DNA of 64,000 nucleotides, from contig NZ_WHNZ01000015.1 of the NCBI RefSeq assembly GCF_013141725.1, forward strand, positions 248,001 to 312,000, read 5' to 3'. The position numbers were made by a program, and so were the translations under genes. Positions 19,990 through 30,000 of this stretch are shown piece by piece (within the stretch, counting starts at the first letter, position 1; every line of letters starts with the position of its first letter). Under the pieces are notes generated by a model, which did no database searches, was not told where the DNA came from, and saw only the letters and a program-made list of their open reading frames with translations. This DNA is from Paenibacillus planticolens (lineage in GTDB: Bacteria; Bacillota; Bacilli; Paenibacillales; NBRC-103111).

Positions 19990-22242
19990 TTGAAAAAGAA
20001 AGCGCTTTATTTACGTAACGGTTTAACAGCATCTCTAACATGCGCAATACTGGTTGCGCCAATGACCTTGGCTTCAGCCGATGAAGCGAAAGGCACCGAG
20101 CTAAAATTACGCATTATGGAAACGACGGACATTCATGCGAATATTGTGAATTACGATTATTACAAAGACAGCTCGACAGACGAGTTTGGCTTAGTGAAAA
20201 CAGCGACTTTAATCAATAAGTATCGAAAAGAGGCCAAAAACAGCCTGTTATTCGATAATGGCGATCTACTGCAAGGGAACCCGCTTGGCGATCTCATGGC
20301 AAAAATCAAACCGCTGAAAGATGGCGAGACTCATCCTGTATATAAAGCCATGAACCTGCTAAACTATGACGCAGGGAATATCGGAAACCATGAGTTTAAC
20401 TATGGGCTTGATTTCTTGCAGCGCAGTTTGAAAGGCGCGAAGTTTCCATATGTCAATTCCAACGTGTACATAGATGACCAAAGCGGAAAAAATTATTTTA
20501 CACCTTATCTTCTATTGGATCGTACTTTCGTAGATGAAAAAGGGCAGGAGCAAAAGTTGAAAGTCGGCGTGATCGGTTTCGTGCCTCCACAGGTTACGCA
20601 GTGGGATAAAGCTAATCTTGAAGGAAAAGTCATAGCCAAGGATATCATTGAATCTGCCAATAAATTCGTTCCTAAAATGAAAGAGGAAGGAGCGGATATC
20701 ATTGTAGCGATCGCTCATACCGGCTTCGGAACTGTTGAAGCGACAGGCGGCGAAGAGAACGCGGCGTATCTGTTAAGTAAAGTTCCTGGTATTGATTCGA
20801 TTCTATTCGGGCATGCGCACGTCGTTTTCCCTGCTGATAAATTTGCCGGACCGACAGGTGTGGATTTGGCCAAAGCGGGCGTCGATATGAAGAAGGGGAC
20901 AATCAACGGGGTTGCTGCCGTCGAGCCAGGTTTCTGGGGAGATAACTTGGGGGTTATCGATCTGAGTTTGCAAAAGGTGGATGGCAAGTGGAAGGTTGCG
21001 GATTCACAATCCAGTGTGATTCCGATTTACGATAAAGCAAATAAAAAGCCGCTTGTGGAAGCGGATCAATCAGTGCTGAACAGCGTCAAAAACGAACATG
21101 AGGCGACTTTGGATTATGTGAGAGGCCCGGTAGGTACTTCGACAGCACCGATTAACAGCTATTTTGCATTGATTCAAGATGATCCTTCGATTCAGTTGGT
21201 AACTAACGCACAAAAATGGTACGTAGAAGAACACATTCAAGGAACGGAATTAGACGGCATTCCCGTGCTTTCCGCTGGCGCTCCTTTCAAAGCAGGCGGT
21301 CGCGGAGGCGTAAGCTACTACACGGATATCCCGGCAGGCAACCTTGCTGTGAAGAACATGGCTGATCTCTATGTGTATCCGAATACGCTGAACGCAGTTC
21401 TGGTAACCGGAGAGCAGTTGAAAAACTGGCTGGAAATGTCCGCAGGCCAATTTAACCAAATTGATCCGAATAAAGAGGGTGAGCAACCTTTAGTCAATCT
21501 TAACTTTCCTACGTATAATTTTGATGTCATCGACGGTGTAACTTATCAAATTGATGTCACACAACCAGCAAAATACGATACAGGCGGGAAACTTAAGAAT
21601 GCCGATGCAAGCCGTATTCAAAATTTGAGCTATAACGGCAAGCCGGTAGATCCTAAACAGAAATTTATCGTTGCTACAAATAACTACCGCGCAAGCGGCG
21701 GCGGGAATTTCGATGGAGCAAACGGTAAAACGATTGTCATCAGTTCTCCGGACGAGAACCGTCAAATTGTTATTGATTATATTCGTGACCATGGAACGGT
21801 AAATCCATCTGCGGATAACAACTGGTCTTTAGCGCCAATCAACGGCAAAGCTACCGTGACATTCGAATCTTCACCGAAAGCCATTCCTTTCGCCGAGCAG
21901 CTTGGCAATCTGACCTACCTCAGCACGGATAAAGAGAGCGGATTTGCCAAATTTGCCATGAAGACGGAAAAAGCCGCTGAACCGGCTAAGGATTCTGTAA
22001 AACCGGAGCCAGCCCAATCAACAGATGCTCCGGCTGCACCGGCACCGGCTCAACCAGCACCAGCTCCGGCAACTAACGCAACGGCTTCGGATGAAATTTA
22101 TATCGTGAAGTCAGGCGATGTTCTTTCGAGAATTGCCAAAAGCTACGGCATGGACTGGAGAGAACTAGCAGCCTATAACAACCTGAAAAACCCGCATCTG
22201 ATTTATATTGGCCAACAAATACGAATTCCTGCAAAGAAATAA
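19990..22242 (+). CDS. cpdB: Secreted 2',3'-cyclic-nucleotide 2'-phosphodiesterase/3'-nucleotidase with LysM domain
   Basis: I chose TTG at 19990 because AAGGAGG (19975-19981) is 8 bases upstream; an in-frame TTG at 19984 is too close to it. About 750 residues. Signal peptide at residues 1-31. Calcineurin-like metallophosphoesterase domain about residues 38-300 with TTDIHANI, FDNGDLLQGNPLGD, GNIGNHEFNYG, IAHTGFG and FGHAHVVFP, the di-metal ligand set of the 5'-nucleotidase/CpdB family. The 5'-nucleotidase C-terminal, substrate-binding domain lies about residues 360-580 (GGRGGVSYY, NNYRASGGG). A Pro/Ala-rich linker leads to a LysM module at about residues 703-750 (IYIVKSGDVLSRIAKSYGM), which binds peptidoglycan. 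So it should act on the wall, turning nucleotides and cyclic nucleotides into nucleosides. This fits the phosphorolysis operon it converges on and the nucleoside importer further on. The exact substrate split within the family is not settled by sequence. Confidence 0.92.
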   Translation: MKKKALYLRNGLTASLTCAILVAPMTLASADEAKGTELKLRIMETTDIHANIVNYDYYKDSSTDEFGLVKTATLINKYRKEAKNSLLFDNGDLLQGNPLGDLMAKIKPLKDGETHPVYKAMNLLNYDAGNIGNHEFNYGLDFLQRSLKGAKFPYVNSNVYIDDQSGKNYFTPYLLLDRTFVDEKGQEQKLKVGVIGFVPPQVTQWDKANLEGKVIAKDIIESANKFVPKMKEEGADIIVAIAHTGFGTVEATGGEENAAYLLSKVPGIDSILFGHAHVVFPADKFAGPTGVDLAKAGVDMKKGTINGVAAVEPGFWGDNLGVIDLSLQKVDGKWKVADSQSSVIPIYDKANKKPLVEADQSVLNSVKNEHEATLDYVRGPVGTSTAPINSYFALIQDDPSIQLVTNAQKWYVEEHIQGTELDGIPVLSAGAPFKAGGRGGVSYYTDIPAGNLAVKNMADLYVYPNTLNAVLVTGEQLKNWLEMSAGQFNQIDPNKEGEQPLVNLNFPTYNFDVIDGVTYQIDVTQPAKYDTGGKLKNADASRIQNLSYNGKPVDPKQKFIVATNNYRASGGGNFDGANGKTIVISSPDENRQIVIDYIRDHGTVNPSADNNWSLAPINGKATVTFESSPKAIPFAEQLGNLTYLSTDKESGFAKFAMKTEKAAEPAKDSVKPEPAQSTDAPAAPAPAQPAPAPATNATASDEIYIVKSGDVLSRIAKSYGMDWRELAAYNNLKNPHLIYIGQQIRIPAKK

Positions 22243-22246
22243 AGAA

Positions 22247-22288
22247 GAAAAGTCGTGGTACACCGAATTGGTGACCCACGACTTTTTT
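22247..22288. terminator. Bidirectional terminator between cpdB and pdp
   Basis: AAAGTCGTGG (22249-22258) pairs with CCACGACTTT (22276-22285), extended by CACC/GGTG across a small mismatch, with a T run after it on the + strand and an A-rich run ahead of it that serves as the T run for the minus strand. It sits between two convergent genes. Confidence 0.88.
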
Positions 22289-22297
22289 GCATAGAAG

Positions 22298-23599
22298 TTA
22301 TTGAATGATGTCATAAATCAAGGCAGACTCTTCGCAGGCATCGCTCTGGATGACGAAAGCACGCTCGATTTTTTGAGCGATCGCCGCGACATCTTCTTGG
22401 TTCGCATGAAGAATGGCAATGGTCTCTCCTTGACGAACGGAGTGCCCGACTTTCTTCGTGAGCACGACGCCAACGGCCAGATCGATAGAAGACTCCTTCG
22501 TCGGTCTGCCAGCACCCAACTGCATCGCCGCCACGCCGATCTCTTCGGCTTGAATGGCATGGATATAACCGTCCACAGGAGCAGTTACATGCACTTGATA
22601 CGGCGCTTGAGGCAGCTTCTCCGGATCGTCGATAACCTCGGCTGTCCCGCCTTGAGCGACAACGAACTGCTTGAGTACCTCGAGCGCTTTGCCGCTGTGG
22701 ATCAATTCTTCGAGCAGTTGGTAACCTTCCTCGAAGCTTTCGGCTTTACCGCCGAGAACGACCATGTGCGCGCCTAATGTAAGAACTAGGCGAGTTAAGT
22801 CCTCAGGACCTTCGCCGCGCAGGGTATCGATAGCTTCCTTAATTTCTAAGGAGTTGCCTACGGCGTAGCCAAGAGGCTGGCTCATGTCGCTAATAATCGC
22901 GACGGTATGACGGCCGAGCTCGCGGCCGATGTCTACCATGGCAGATGCAAGCGCTCTGGCCTCATCGAGCGACTTCATGAAGGCGCCTGCGCCTGTCTTG
23001 ACGTCCAGAACAATGGCATCTGCGCCGGCGGCGATTTTTTTGCTCATGATCGAGCTGGCGATCAAAGGGATCGAGTCTACGGTGGCTGTCACATCGCGAA
23101 GACCGTATAATTTTTTGTCAGCAGGGGTTAGATTGCCGCTTTGGCCGATAACCGCTATTTTGAACTCGTTGACGTTATGGATGAATTCCTCGGCAGACAA
23201 CTCGACATGGAAGCCGGGAATGGCTTCCAGTTTATCGATGGTTCCACCTGTGTGTCCCAGCCCTCTGCCGGACATTTTGGCTACCGGAATGCCGGCTGCG
23301 GCAACCAGCGGAGCGAGAATGATGGTCGTTGTATCGCCGACCCCACCGGTACTGTGCTTATCTACTTTAACTCCTTCGATTGGAGAGAGGTCCACAGTAT
23401 CGCCTGACAGGGTCATCGCCATGGTCAGGTTTGCAACTTCCTCTGAAGTCATTCCTTTAAAATAGACAGCCATGGCCCATGCGGACAACTGGTAGTCCGG
23501 TATTTCCCCTTTGGTATATCCCTCAATGATGAAATCAATCTCTGTTTTGCTTAAAACGCCGCCATCTCTTTTCTTGGCGATTAGGTCGACCATCCGCAT
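22298..23599 (-). CDS. pdp: Pyrimidine-nucleoside phosphorylase
   Basis: 433 residues, the normal length for Bacillus-type Pdp. Family signatures run through the protein: [14 protein letters not shown] at the N-terminus, the [16 protein letters not shown] motif characteristic of thymidine/pyrimidine phosphorylases, [12 protein letters not shown] for phosphate binding, and [10 protein letters not shown]. It splits thymidine, deoxyuridine or uridine with phosphate into base and (deoxy)ribose-1-phosphate in the cytoplasm. It is the last gene of the deoB-PNP-PNP-pdp operon, starting 1 base after the stop of the upstream phosphorylase. It supplies deoxyribose-1-phosphate to DeoB and so, by inference, to the microcompartment at the other end of the window. 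Confidence 0.96.
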   Translation of the reverse strand: MRMVDLIAKKRDGGVLSKTEIDFIIEGYTKGEIPDYQLSAWAMAVYFKGMTSEEVANLTMAMTLSGDTVDLSPIEGVKVDKHSTGGVGDTTTIILAPLVAAAGIPVAKMSGRGLGHTGGTIDKLEAIPGFHVELSAEEFIHNVNEFKIAVIGQSGNLTPADKKLYGLRDVTATVDSIPLIASSIMSKKIAAGADAIVLDVKTGAGAFMKSLDEARALASAMVDIGRELGRHTVAIISDMSQPLGYAVGNSLEIKEAIDTLRGEGPEDLTRLVLTLGAHMVVLGGKAESFEEGYQLLEELIHSGKALEVLKQFVVAQGGTAEVIDDPEKLPQAPYQVHVTAPVDGYIHAIQAEEIGVAAMQLGAGRPTKESSIDLAVGVVLTKKVGHSVRQGETIAILHANQEDVAAIAQKIERAFVIQSDACEESALIYDIIQ

Positions 23600-23600
23600 G

Positions 23601-24425
23601 TTAATTCACCCCGCCTGTGATTTCTTTAATAAGTGCAATGAATTTGGGTCTCGCCTCAGCGGCAACCCTAACGACTTGCTCATGCGTTAAAGGCTCCAGA
23701 TGCTCTCCGATCGCCATATCGGTAATACAGGTAATTCCTACGACTTGCATGCCGCAATGATTGGCAGCGATCACTTCAGGAACGGTTGACATGCCGATCG
23801 CATCTCCGCCTATCCCAGCGAGCATCTTCAATTCAGCCGGTGTGCAATAAGTAGGACCAGAGACGCTGACATAAACGCCTTGCTGCAAAGGAATGTTCAA
23901 TTCAGCGGCTTTCGCTTCAGCCATCTCTCTGAGCTTGCGGTTGTAAGCTTCCGACATATCCGGGAAACGGGGGCCCAACTCGGCGATATTAGGTCCAATC
24001 AACGGATTGGCGCCTGTGAAGTTGATATGATCCGTGATTAGCATAAGATCCCCTGCTGCGAAGGAAGGATTCATGCCTCCGGCCGCGTTAGTAACAACCA
24101 GCGTCTCAATTCCCAGCAGTTTCATGACATAAACCGGGAAAACAACTTCCTGCATAGGGTAGCCTTCATAGAAATGAAAGCGGCCTTTCATCACAAGCAC
24201 GGTTTTGTCTTGAAGCTGGCCGACTACGAGTTCCCCGGAATGGCCTTCCACGGTAGAGGTTGGGAAATGGGGGATTTTCTCGTATGGAATGACAGTGGGG
24301 TTCAGGACCTCATCTGCAAGTACGCCTAATCCTGAGCCTAGAATCATTCCGATTTCTGGTTGTACAGGTATAGATTCACGAATAAACGAAGCTGCTTCAG
24401 CTAATTTTTTTAACAAATTATCCAT
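23601..24425 (-). CDS. Purine nucleoside phosphorylase paralogue with altered base-recognition residues
   Basis: 274 residues of the trimeric PNP/MTAP family: [13 protein letters not shown] (phosphate loop), [26 protein letters not shown] and [13 protein letters not shown] are all in place. Two residues that read the purine base differ from the neighbour at 24452. The position of human PNP Glu201 is Cys194 (in GPTYCTPAE), and the position of Asn243 is Asp236 (in TCITDMA). In the family, Asn goes with 6-oxopurines (inosine, guanosine), while Asp with loss of that Glu is the pattern of the 6-aminopurine enzyme MTAP. I therefore expect (deoxy)adenosine or a related 6-amino nucleoside as substrate, but that is inference. 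It sits between pdp (1 base) and the other PNP (26 bases) in one operon. Confidence 0.9.
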   Translation of the reverse strand: MDNLLKKLAEAASFIRESIPVQPEIGMILGSGLGVLADEVLNPTVIPYEKIPHFPTSTVEGHSGELVVGQLQDKTVLVMKGRFHFYEGYPMQEVVFPVYVMKLLGIETLVVTNAAGGMNPSFAAGDLMLITDHINFTGANPLIGPNIAELGPRFPDMSEAYNRKLREMAEAKAAELNIPLQQGVYVSVSGPTYCTPAELKMLAGIGGDAIGMSTVPEVIAANHCGMQVVGITCITDMAIGEHLEPLTHEQVVRVAAEARPKFIALIKEITGGVN

Positions 24426-24451
24426 TCTGTAATGCCTCCTGAGCGTTGTTG

Positions 24452-25270
<819 letters not shown>

Positions 25271-25280
25271 GCTTTAAACC

Positions 25281-26459
25281 TCATTTCATAATGGATAAGA
25301 AACTAGTGCCGTACAAGGGCATCGTCACCTTGAAATTATCAGCAATCGTAGCTCCTACATCCGCAAAGGAATTCCGAATGCCGAGTGAACGGCTTTCGCT
25401 TAAACCGTGGTGATATACAAGCAGTGGCACATACTCTCGAGTATGATCCGTTCCGTGGTGCGTAGGATCGTTGCCATGATCCGCTGTCAGGATCAAGAGA
25501 TCGGTTTCGCGCAGCTTTTGATAAATTTCGGGAAGTCTGACGTCAAATTGTTCGAGTGCCTGTCCATACCCTTTAGGATCCCGGCGATGCCCGTATAGAG
25601 CGTCGAAATCTACAAGGTTCGTGAAGCAAAGGCCGTTAAACTCGGCATCCAACGTTTGAAGCAGCTTGTCAACGCCATCCATGTTGGATTTGCTTTTAAT
25701 CGATTGGGTAATACCTTCTTCGGCGTAGATATCTGATATTTTGCCGATGCCTATCACATCGAAATCGCTTTCATTTAGCGCATTCAGAACAGTTGGCCCA
25801 AGTGGTTTGACGGAATAGTCTCTACGGTTGGAAGTGCGTACCCAAGCGCCGGGCTCTCCCGTGAACGGTCTGGCAATCACACGCCCGACGAAATATTCAT
25901 CCACGAGTGTCAGCTCTCTAGCTATTTCACAAATGCGATAAAGTTCATCCAGCGGAACAATATCCTCGTGCGCGGCAATTTGTAGCACGCTGTCGGCAGA
26001 TGTATACACAATGACATCCCCTGTCTCCACGTGGAGCTTGCCGTATTCATCAAGTATTTCTGTACCTGACGCGGGAATATTGCCAATGACCTTGCGTCCG
26101 ATGCGCTGCTCGAAAGCTTGAATGAGTGGAGCGGGGAATCCTTGAGGATAAGTTTGAAACGGAACTTCAACTTTTAAGCCCATGAGCTCCCAATGCCCGG
26201 TCGTTGTATCTTTGCCTATGGATATTTCGTTCATTTTGCCATAGAGCCCTTTTGGAGAAGCGGCTGCCGGAACTCCTTGTAACTCTTCGATATTTCCAAG
26301 TCCGAGAGCGGCCATATTTGGCAGGTGCAAACCATTCAATGTTTCAGCGATATGAGCCAAGGTGTGCGCGCCAGTATCGTTATATTGGCTGGCATCCGGA
26401 AGTTCTCCAATCCCTACGCTATCCAAGACGATTAGGAAAATCCTTTCAAAATTTGGCAA
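25281..26459 (-). CDS. deoB: Phosphopentomutase
   Basis: 392 residues, the standard bacterial length. Start is TTG at 26459-26457 with AAGGAGG about 8 bases upstream on the minus strand. Alkaline-phosphatase-superfamily motifs: [12 protein letters not shown] (metal), [10 protein letters not shown] (the Thr phosphorylated in catalysis), [13 protein letters not shown], and [19 protein letters not shown] (two-Mn site). It interconverts (deoxy)ribose-1-phosphate and (deoxy)ribose-5-phosphate. It is the first gene of the operon deoB-PNP-PNP-pdp. Its product deoxyribose-5-phosphate is the substrate of the DeoC aldolase at 63327. Confidence 0.97.
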   Translation of the reverse strand: MPNFERIFLIVLDSVGIGELPDASQYNDTGAHTLAHIAETLNGLHLPNMAALGLGNIEELQGVPAAASPKGLYGKMNEISIGKDTTTGHWELMGLKVEVPFQTYPQGFPAPLIQAFEQRIGRKVIGNIPASGTEILDEYGKLHVETGDVIVYTSADSVLQIAAHEDIVPLDELYRICEIARELTLVDEYFVGRVIARPFTGEPGAWVRTSNRRDYSVKPLGPTVLNALNESDFDVIGIGKISDIYAEEGITQSIKSKSNMDGVDKLLQTLDAEFNGLCFTNLVDFDALYGHRRDPKGYGQALEQFDVRLPEIYQKLRETDLLILTADHGNDPTHHGTDHTREYVPLLVYHHGLSESRSLGIRNSFADVGATIADNFKVTMPLYGTSFLSIMK

Positions 26460-26488
26460 TATGAAAACCTCCTTCTTAACTTATTCTC

Positions 26489-26518
26489 ATCATATCTGAT
26501 TCAGTGAACAAATGTAAA
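26489..26518 (-). promoter_or_regulatory. Probable sigma-A promoter of deoB-PNP-PNP-pdp
   Basis: On the minus strand TTTACA (complement of 26513-26518), 18-base spacer, TATGAT (complement of 26489-26494). This would give a leader of about 20-25 bases before the TTG start of deoB. Confidence 0.5.
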
Positions 26519-26638
26519 TATTATATTGGTCTAAATTTCATGTGTTTTTTATATATTACAAGCTTATTGGCATCTTGCATAGATTCTCAAGTTGGATAAG
26601 GCGAATTTCCAAAAATTTTAAGATGATGAATAAAACTC

Positions 26639-26667
26639 TTAACAGTACCTTAACAATAAGCTAATAT
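26639..26667 (+). promoter_or_regulatory. Candidate PhoP box with promoter-like TAATAT
   Basis: TTAACA (26639-26644), 5 bases, TTAACA (26650-26655), 5 bases, CTAATA. The 11-base periodicity of TTAACA matches the Bacillus Pho box, and a -10-like TAATAT follows at 26662-26667. If real, the PHP/dockerin gene would be induced by phosphate starvation. Only two full repeats are present, so this is tentative. Confidence 0.35.
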
Positions 26668-26716
26668 ATACAAAACAAATAAAGTTTAAAGTGTAACTAT
26701 AGACCTAGGAAAATTG

Positions 26717-26745
26717 TTTACTTACAAACGGCAATGATTTATATT
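26717..26745 (+). promoter_or_regulatory. Probable sigma-A promoter of the PHP/dockerin gene at 27011
   Basis: TTTACT (26717-26722), 17-base spacer, TATATT (26740-26745). The predicted transcript starts near 26752 and has a leader of about 260 bases carrying the inverted repeat, the cre-like site and the structured element. The paralogous gene at 36636 has the same arrangement. Confidence 0.6.
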
Positions 26746-26753
26746 GGTATTAT

Positions 26754-26800
26754 CAATTGTAAAAAGAAAGATTCGCAAATGTTCGATATTTTTACAATTG
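26754..26800. promoter_or_regulatory. 12-bp inverted repeat at the transcript start, candidate operator
   Basis: CAATTGTAAAAA (26754-26765) and TTTTTACAATTG (26789-26800) are perfect inverted copies 23 bases apart, beginning 9 bases after the -10 box. The half-site resembles the TGTAAAA repeat at 19823. Confidence 0.45.
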
Positions 26801-26823
26801 TGAGAATATTTTCCGAAAAAAGG

Positions 26824-26837
26824 GGAAAGCGCTATCA
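26824..26837 (+). promoter_or_regulatory. cre-like site (CcpA)
   Basis: GGAAAGCGCTATCA matches 13 of 14 positions of TGWAANCGNTNWCA. It starts 79 bases after the -10 box, a position where CcpA binding would act as a roadblock. Equivalent sites occur at 36426 and 51128 at nearly the same distance. Confidence 0.6.
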
Positions 26838-26904
26838 TTTTTTTAGGAGGTGGTGGTGTAGCAGTTGAGGAGGTAGGTTGCAAACTAACACAGCGAAGAT
26901 TTGT

Positions 26905-26957
26905 GCAGGTATCAATGGGCTTTTGGCGAGGCGCAATTGATAGCTGAATTGGCGGCG
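26905..26957 (+). ncRNA. Conserved structured 5' leader element, copy 1 (class not recognised)
   Basis: TATCAA (26910-26915) pairs with TTGATA (26937-26942), extended outward by CAG/CTG after one mismatch. The loop contains GGCTTTTGGCGAGGCGC (26918-26934), which is base-for-base identical in the leader of the paralogue at 36636. A GGCGGC motif follows at 26951. The closing stem is kept by different base pairs in the two copies, which suggests a selected RNA structure. I do not recognise it as a known riboswitch. Confidence 0.55.
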
Positions 26958-27010
26958 TTTCTTGTGATGGTTTTTTTGTTGTGCGATTTTATACGGGAGG
27001 TAATGCCTGA

Positions 27011-30000
27011 ATGTTTAGAAAGATAGGGAAGTACAAAAAATGGTATAGCCTTGCTATGACTATTGTTATGCTGTTCTCGATGATACCGCTAGCAGCTACG
27101 GCTGCTCAGGGAGACCTGGTCACTTTGGCTAAGTGGGACTTCAATGCTTCTGCGGCAAGCCCGACAGGTGGAGTACAAGCAGGCAGTGCCAGTAGTGTAA
27201 CAGCTGGTAACGGACCGGTACTACAAGCTTATGCTGCTGGAGTCACCGGTGGAGCTGATAAAGCAATCAATGCAAATGGTTGGGATAAAGGCGGCGGATA
27301 TTGGTTAGCGTCATTTGTTACAACTGGATACTCTAATATCGTGTTATCCTCTAAACAATATGGCTCCAGCACGGGTCCGAAAGAATTTAAGGTGCAATAT
27401 AGTCTAGACGGCACTACTTGGAAAGATATCTCGAATGGTTCTTACAACGTAGCAGCTGATTGGGTTGTTGGAGTAATCAATAATCTTCCTTTGCCTTCAG
27501 AAACTGCAAATAAATCAGCCGTATATGTTAGATGGCTTAATACATCCTCAGTTTCTATCGGTAACGGAACTGTTGGAAGTGCGGGAACTAATAGAATAGA
27601 TGACATCATTATCACGGCTACTGAGGGGTTACCAACACCAGCGCCTACTCTTGGAGGCTTTACATGGAACCAAGGTAGCGCAAGCGGTACAACAGTGGCT
27701 ACAGCTGTCCCAAGCGGAACGCTGAAATATACAGTAGGCGCAGCGGGATCACAAGCGCAGCCTAATCTTGGCGATACTGTAACAGCAAACACATATGGCC
27801 CAGCAGTAAATGTTGATATCCCAGTAACAAGCGGTCAACATATTTTCATCACAAGAATTGATGCACAGAACAAAGTTACGGATTGGGTAGATGTACCGGT
27901 ACTTGATGCTAATATCAAAGCGGCAACGGCACCTCCCGCAACTGCATTAACAGGCTTTACATGGGCTAAAGGTACTGCCAACGGTACTACGCAAGCTACG
28001 GTTGTACCGGGTGGAACTCTGAAATATGTCGTGGGCGCTGCAGGATCGCAAACTCGTCCTTATGTAGGGGATCCAGCAACAGCTTACACGCTTAATTTAG
28101 CTGCAGCTACGGATATCGCGGTAACAAGCGGTCAACATATTTTCATTGTAAAGCTTGACGCTCAAAGCAAAATTACCGATTGGGCTGACGTAGCCGTACA
28201 AGATACTGATATTAAACCGATTCCGGTGAAAACAGCGAATCCGGTTATCGCTAATATTACATTTGGTACGTTAACAACAGTTTCCGGTTCGGCTGGCGCA
28301 GTAGCAGCGAACTCTACCGTTTCCCTTTACCTGGATGCCACTTCGCCAACTCCGGTAACGACTACAACGGCTGCTGCAAACGGTTCGTTCAGCATCTCAT
28401 TTACAAACACAGATTCAATCAAAAAGATATACCTCACAGCAAAAGATGGCAGTAACGGCGAGAGCGATAAAGTAGCCGTCGATTTATTTACAATTACTAA
28501 AATCAAAGATCTTAGAGTAAATGACGCTAATGGAGTTAATACATTAGGGAGCCCTGTCAATACAAATGTGCTGTACACGATCGAAGGCGTTGCTACAATT
28601 AAAAACAATGTCATCGGATCAACAAATAACAATTATTACATTCAAGATGATACGAGCGGCGTTAATATTTACTCGGGTACTGCACCAGGGTTCCAAATCG
28701 ATCCAGGTGTAAAAGTTCGTGTGACCGGATATTTGCAATTTTATCAAGGATTACTCGAATTCACGCCTACTGCAACAGTTAATTTAGGTACTGCTTCTGT
28801 ACCTGCTCCGCGGTTAACGGATATCGTGGATTTAACTACTTATGCAACAGGAGAGCCGTTAGAAGGACTATTGGTTACAGTTACAGGTAAAGTTGCAAGC
28901 TCTGTTGCATCCGGAGCAAACTTTAACGTGACACTCGTTGACGCCAATAACAAATCAGTTATTGTACGCGTCATCACCGCAGCAGCTCCAACGCTTGGCG
29001 CGGGAATTAACGTTGCAACAGATTTAGTTGTAGGCAGCACGTACACAGTTACAGGTGTTGTAGGACAAAACAAATCAGCAACTCCTTTCACTTCCGGTTA
29101 TCAAATTTTCCCGAGAAGCAAATCGGACGTTGTTGGGGTCTTGAGTTTCTCTCACGATCCAATCACGCAAGTGTACAAAGATGTAGATCTTTCTTTTACT
29201 GCATTAGCACAAAACGCTCAGTCCGTTGACTTCTACTGGAGAGCGAAAGGCGATACAGGTTATACGAAAGTCGCCATGATTACTACAGATAATACAAACT
29301 ACACAGCAAATATTTTGAAAGACTCTGTTCCAGCAGCTGGCTTCGAATATTACATTGAAGCTAAAGCAGGAGCACAGGTTCAATCGTCCGGAGACTCCGG
29401 GAACCCGAACAAAGTGTCGGTCATCGTGGATACAGATGGCCCAACTTATTCCAAAATGCTTCCTACTCAAGGACAAAAAACGGAAAGCAAACTGCCGGAT
29501 ATTTCCTTAACGCTGACCGATCCGAGCGGTGTTGACAAAAGTTCCATTGTTGTAAAAATGGATGGGACAACGATCCCTTCTCAGTATGTTACAACGGTTG
29601 GCGATGATGTTTCCGTAGCGCTTCAGACGGATCTGTCCGTTGGGGCACATACCATTTTTGTAAGTTCGAAGGATTTAAGGGGTAACCCAAGCTCGGTTTC
29701 ATGGAGTTTTGAAGTTATTCCGCCGTTCACGGGCGGCAATCATTATCGCGGAACGACGCACAATCACACGAATATTTCCCATGACGCCGCGGGCGATCCG
29801 GAAACGGCTTTGAAAGAAGCTGAAAAGTATCACTACGATTGGTTTGCATTCTCCGACCATTCTCATGATATCGATTCAAGCCTTGCTTCTTCGGATAACG
29901 TCATCAACAAAGGCGGCATGACCGAAAGAACTGGCGGCAGTGACTGGCAGCTCACTCAAAAGCTAGCTAAGGATTATACGCAAAATGATAAGTTCGTCGT

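Larger units (their letters stand above)
26460..27010. other. Divergent regulatory region between deoB and the first PHP/dockerin gene
   Basis: No gene here. Left to right: the deoB promoter on the minus strand (26489-26518), a pair of TTAACA repeats (26639-26655), a + strand promoter (26717-26745), a 12-bp inverted repeat (26754-26800), a cre-like site (26824-26837) and a structured leader element (26905-26957) that recurs ahead of the paralogue at 36636. GGGAGG at about 26996 is the ribosome site for 27011. Confidence 0.7.

Noticed and set aside
26905..26957. Purine or c-di-GMP riboswitch in the leaders of the PHP/dockerin genes
   Set aside because: The nucleoside context made a purine riboswitch attractive, but the core lacks the conserved junction bases of the purine class and the GCAAA/tetraloop features of c-di-GMP-I. 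Kept as an unclassified element.
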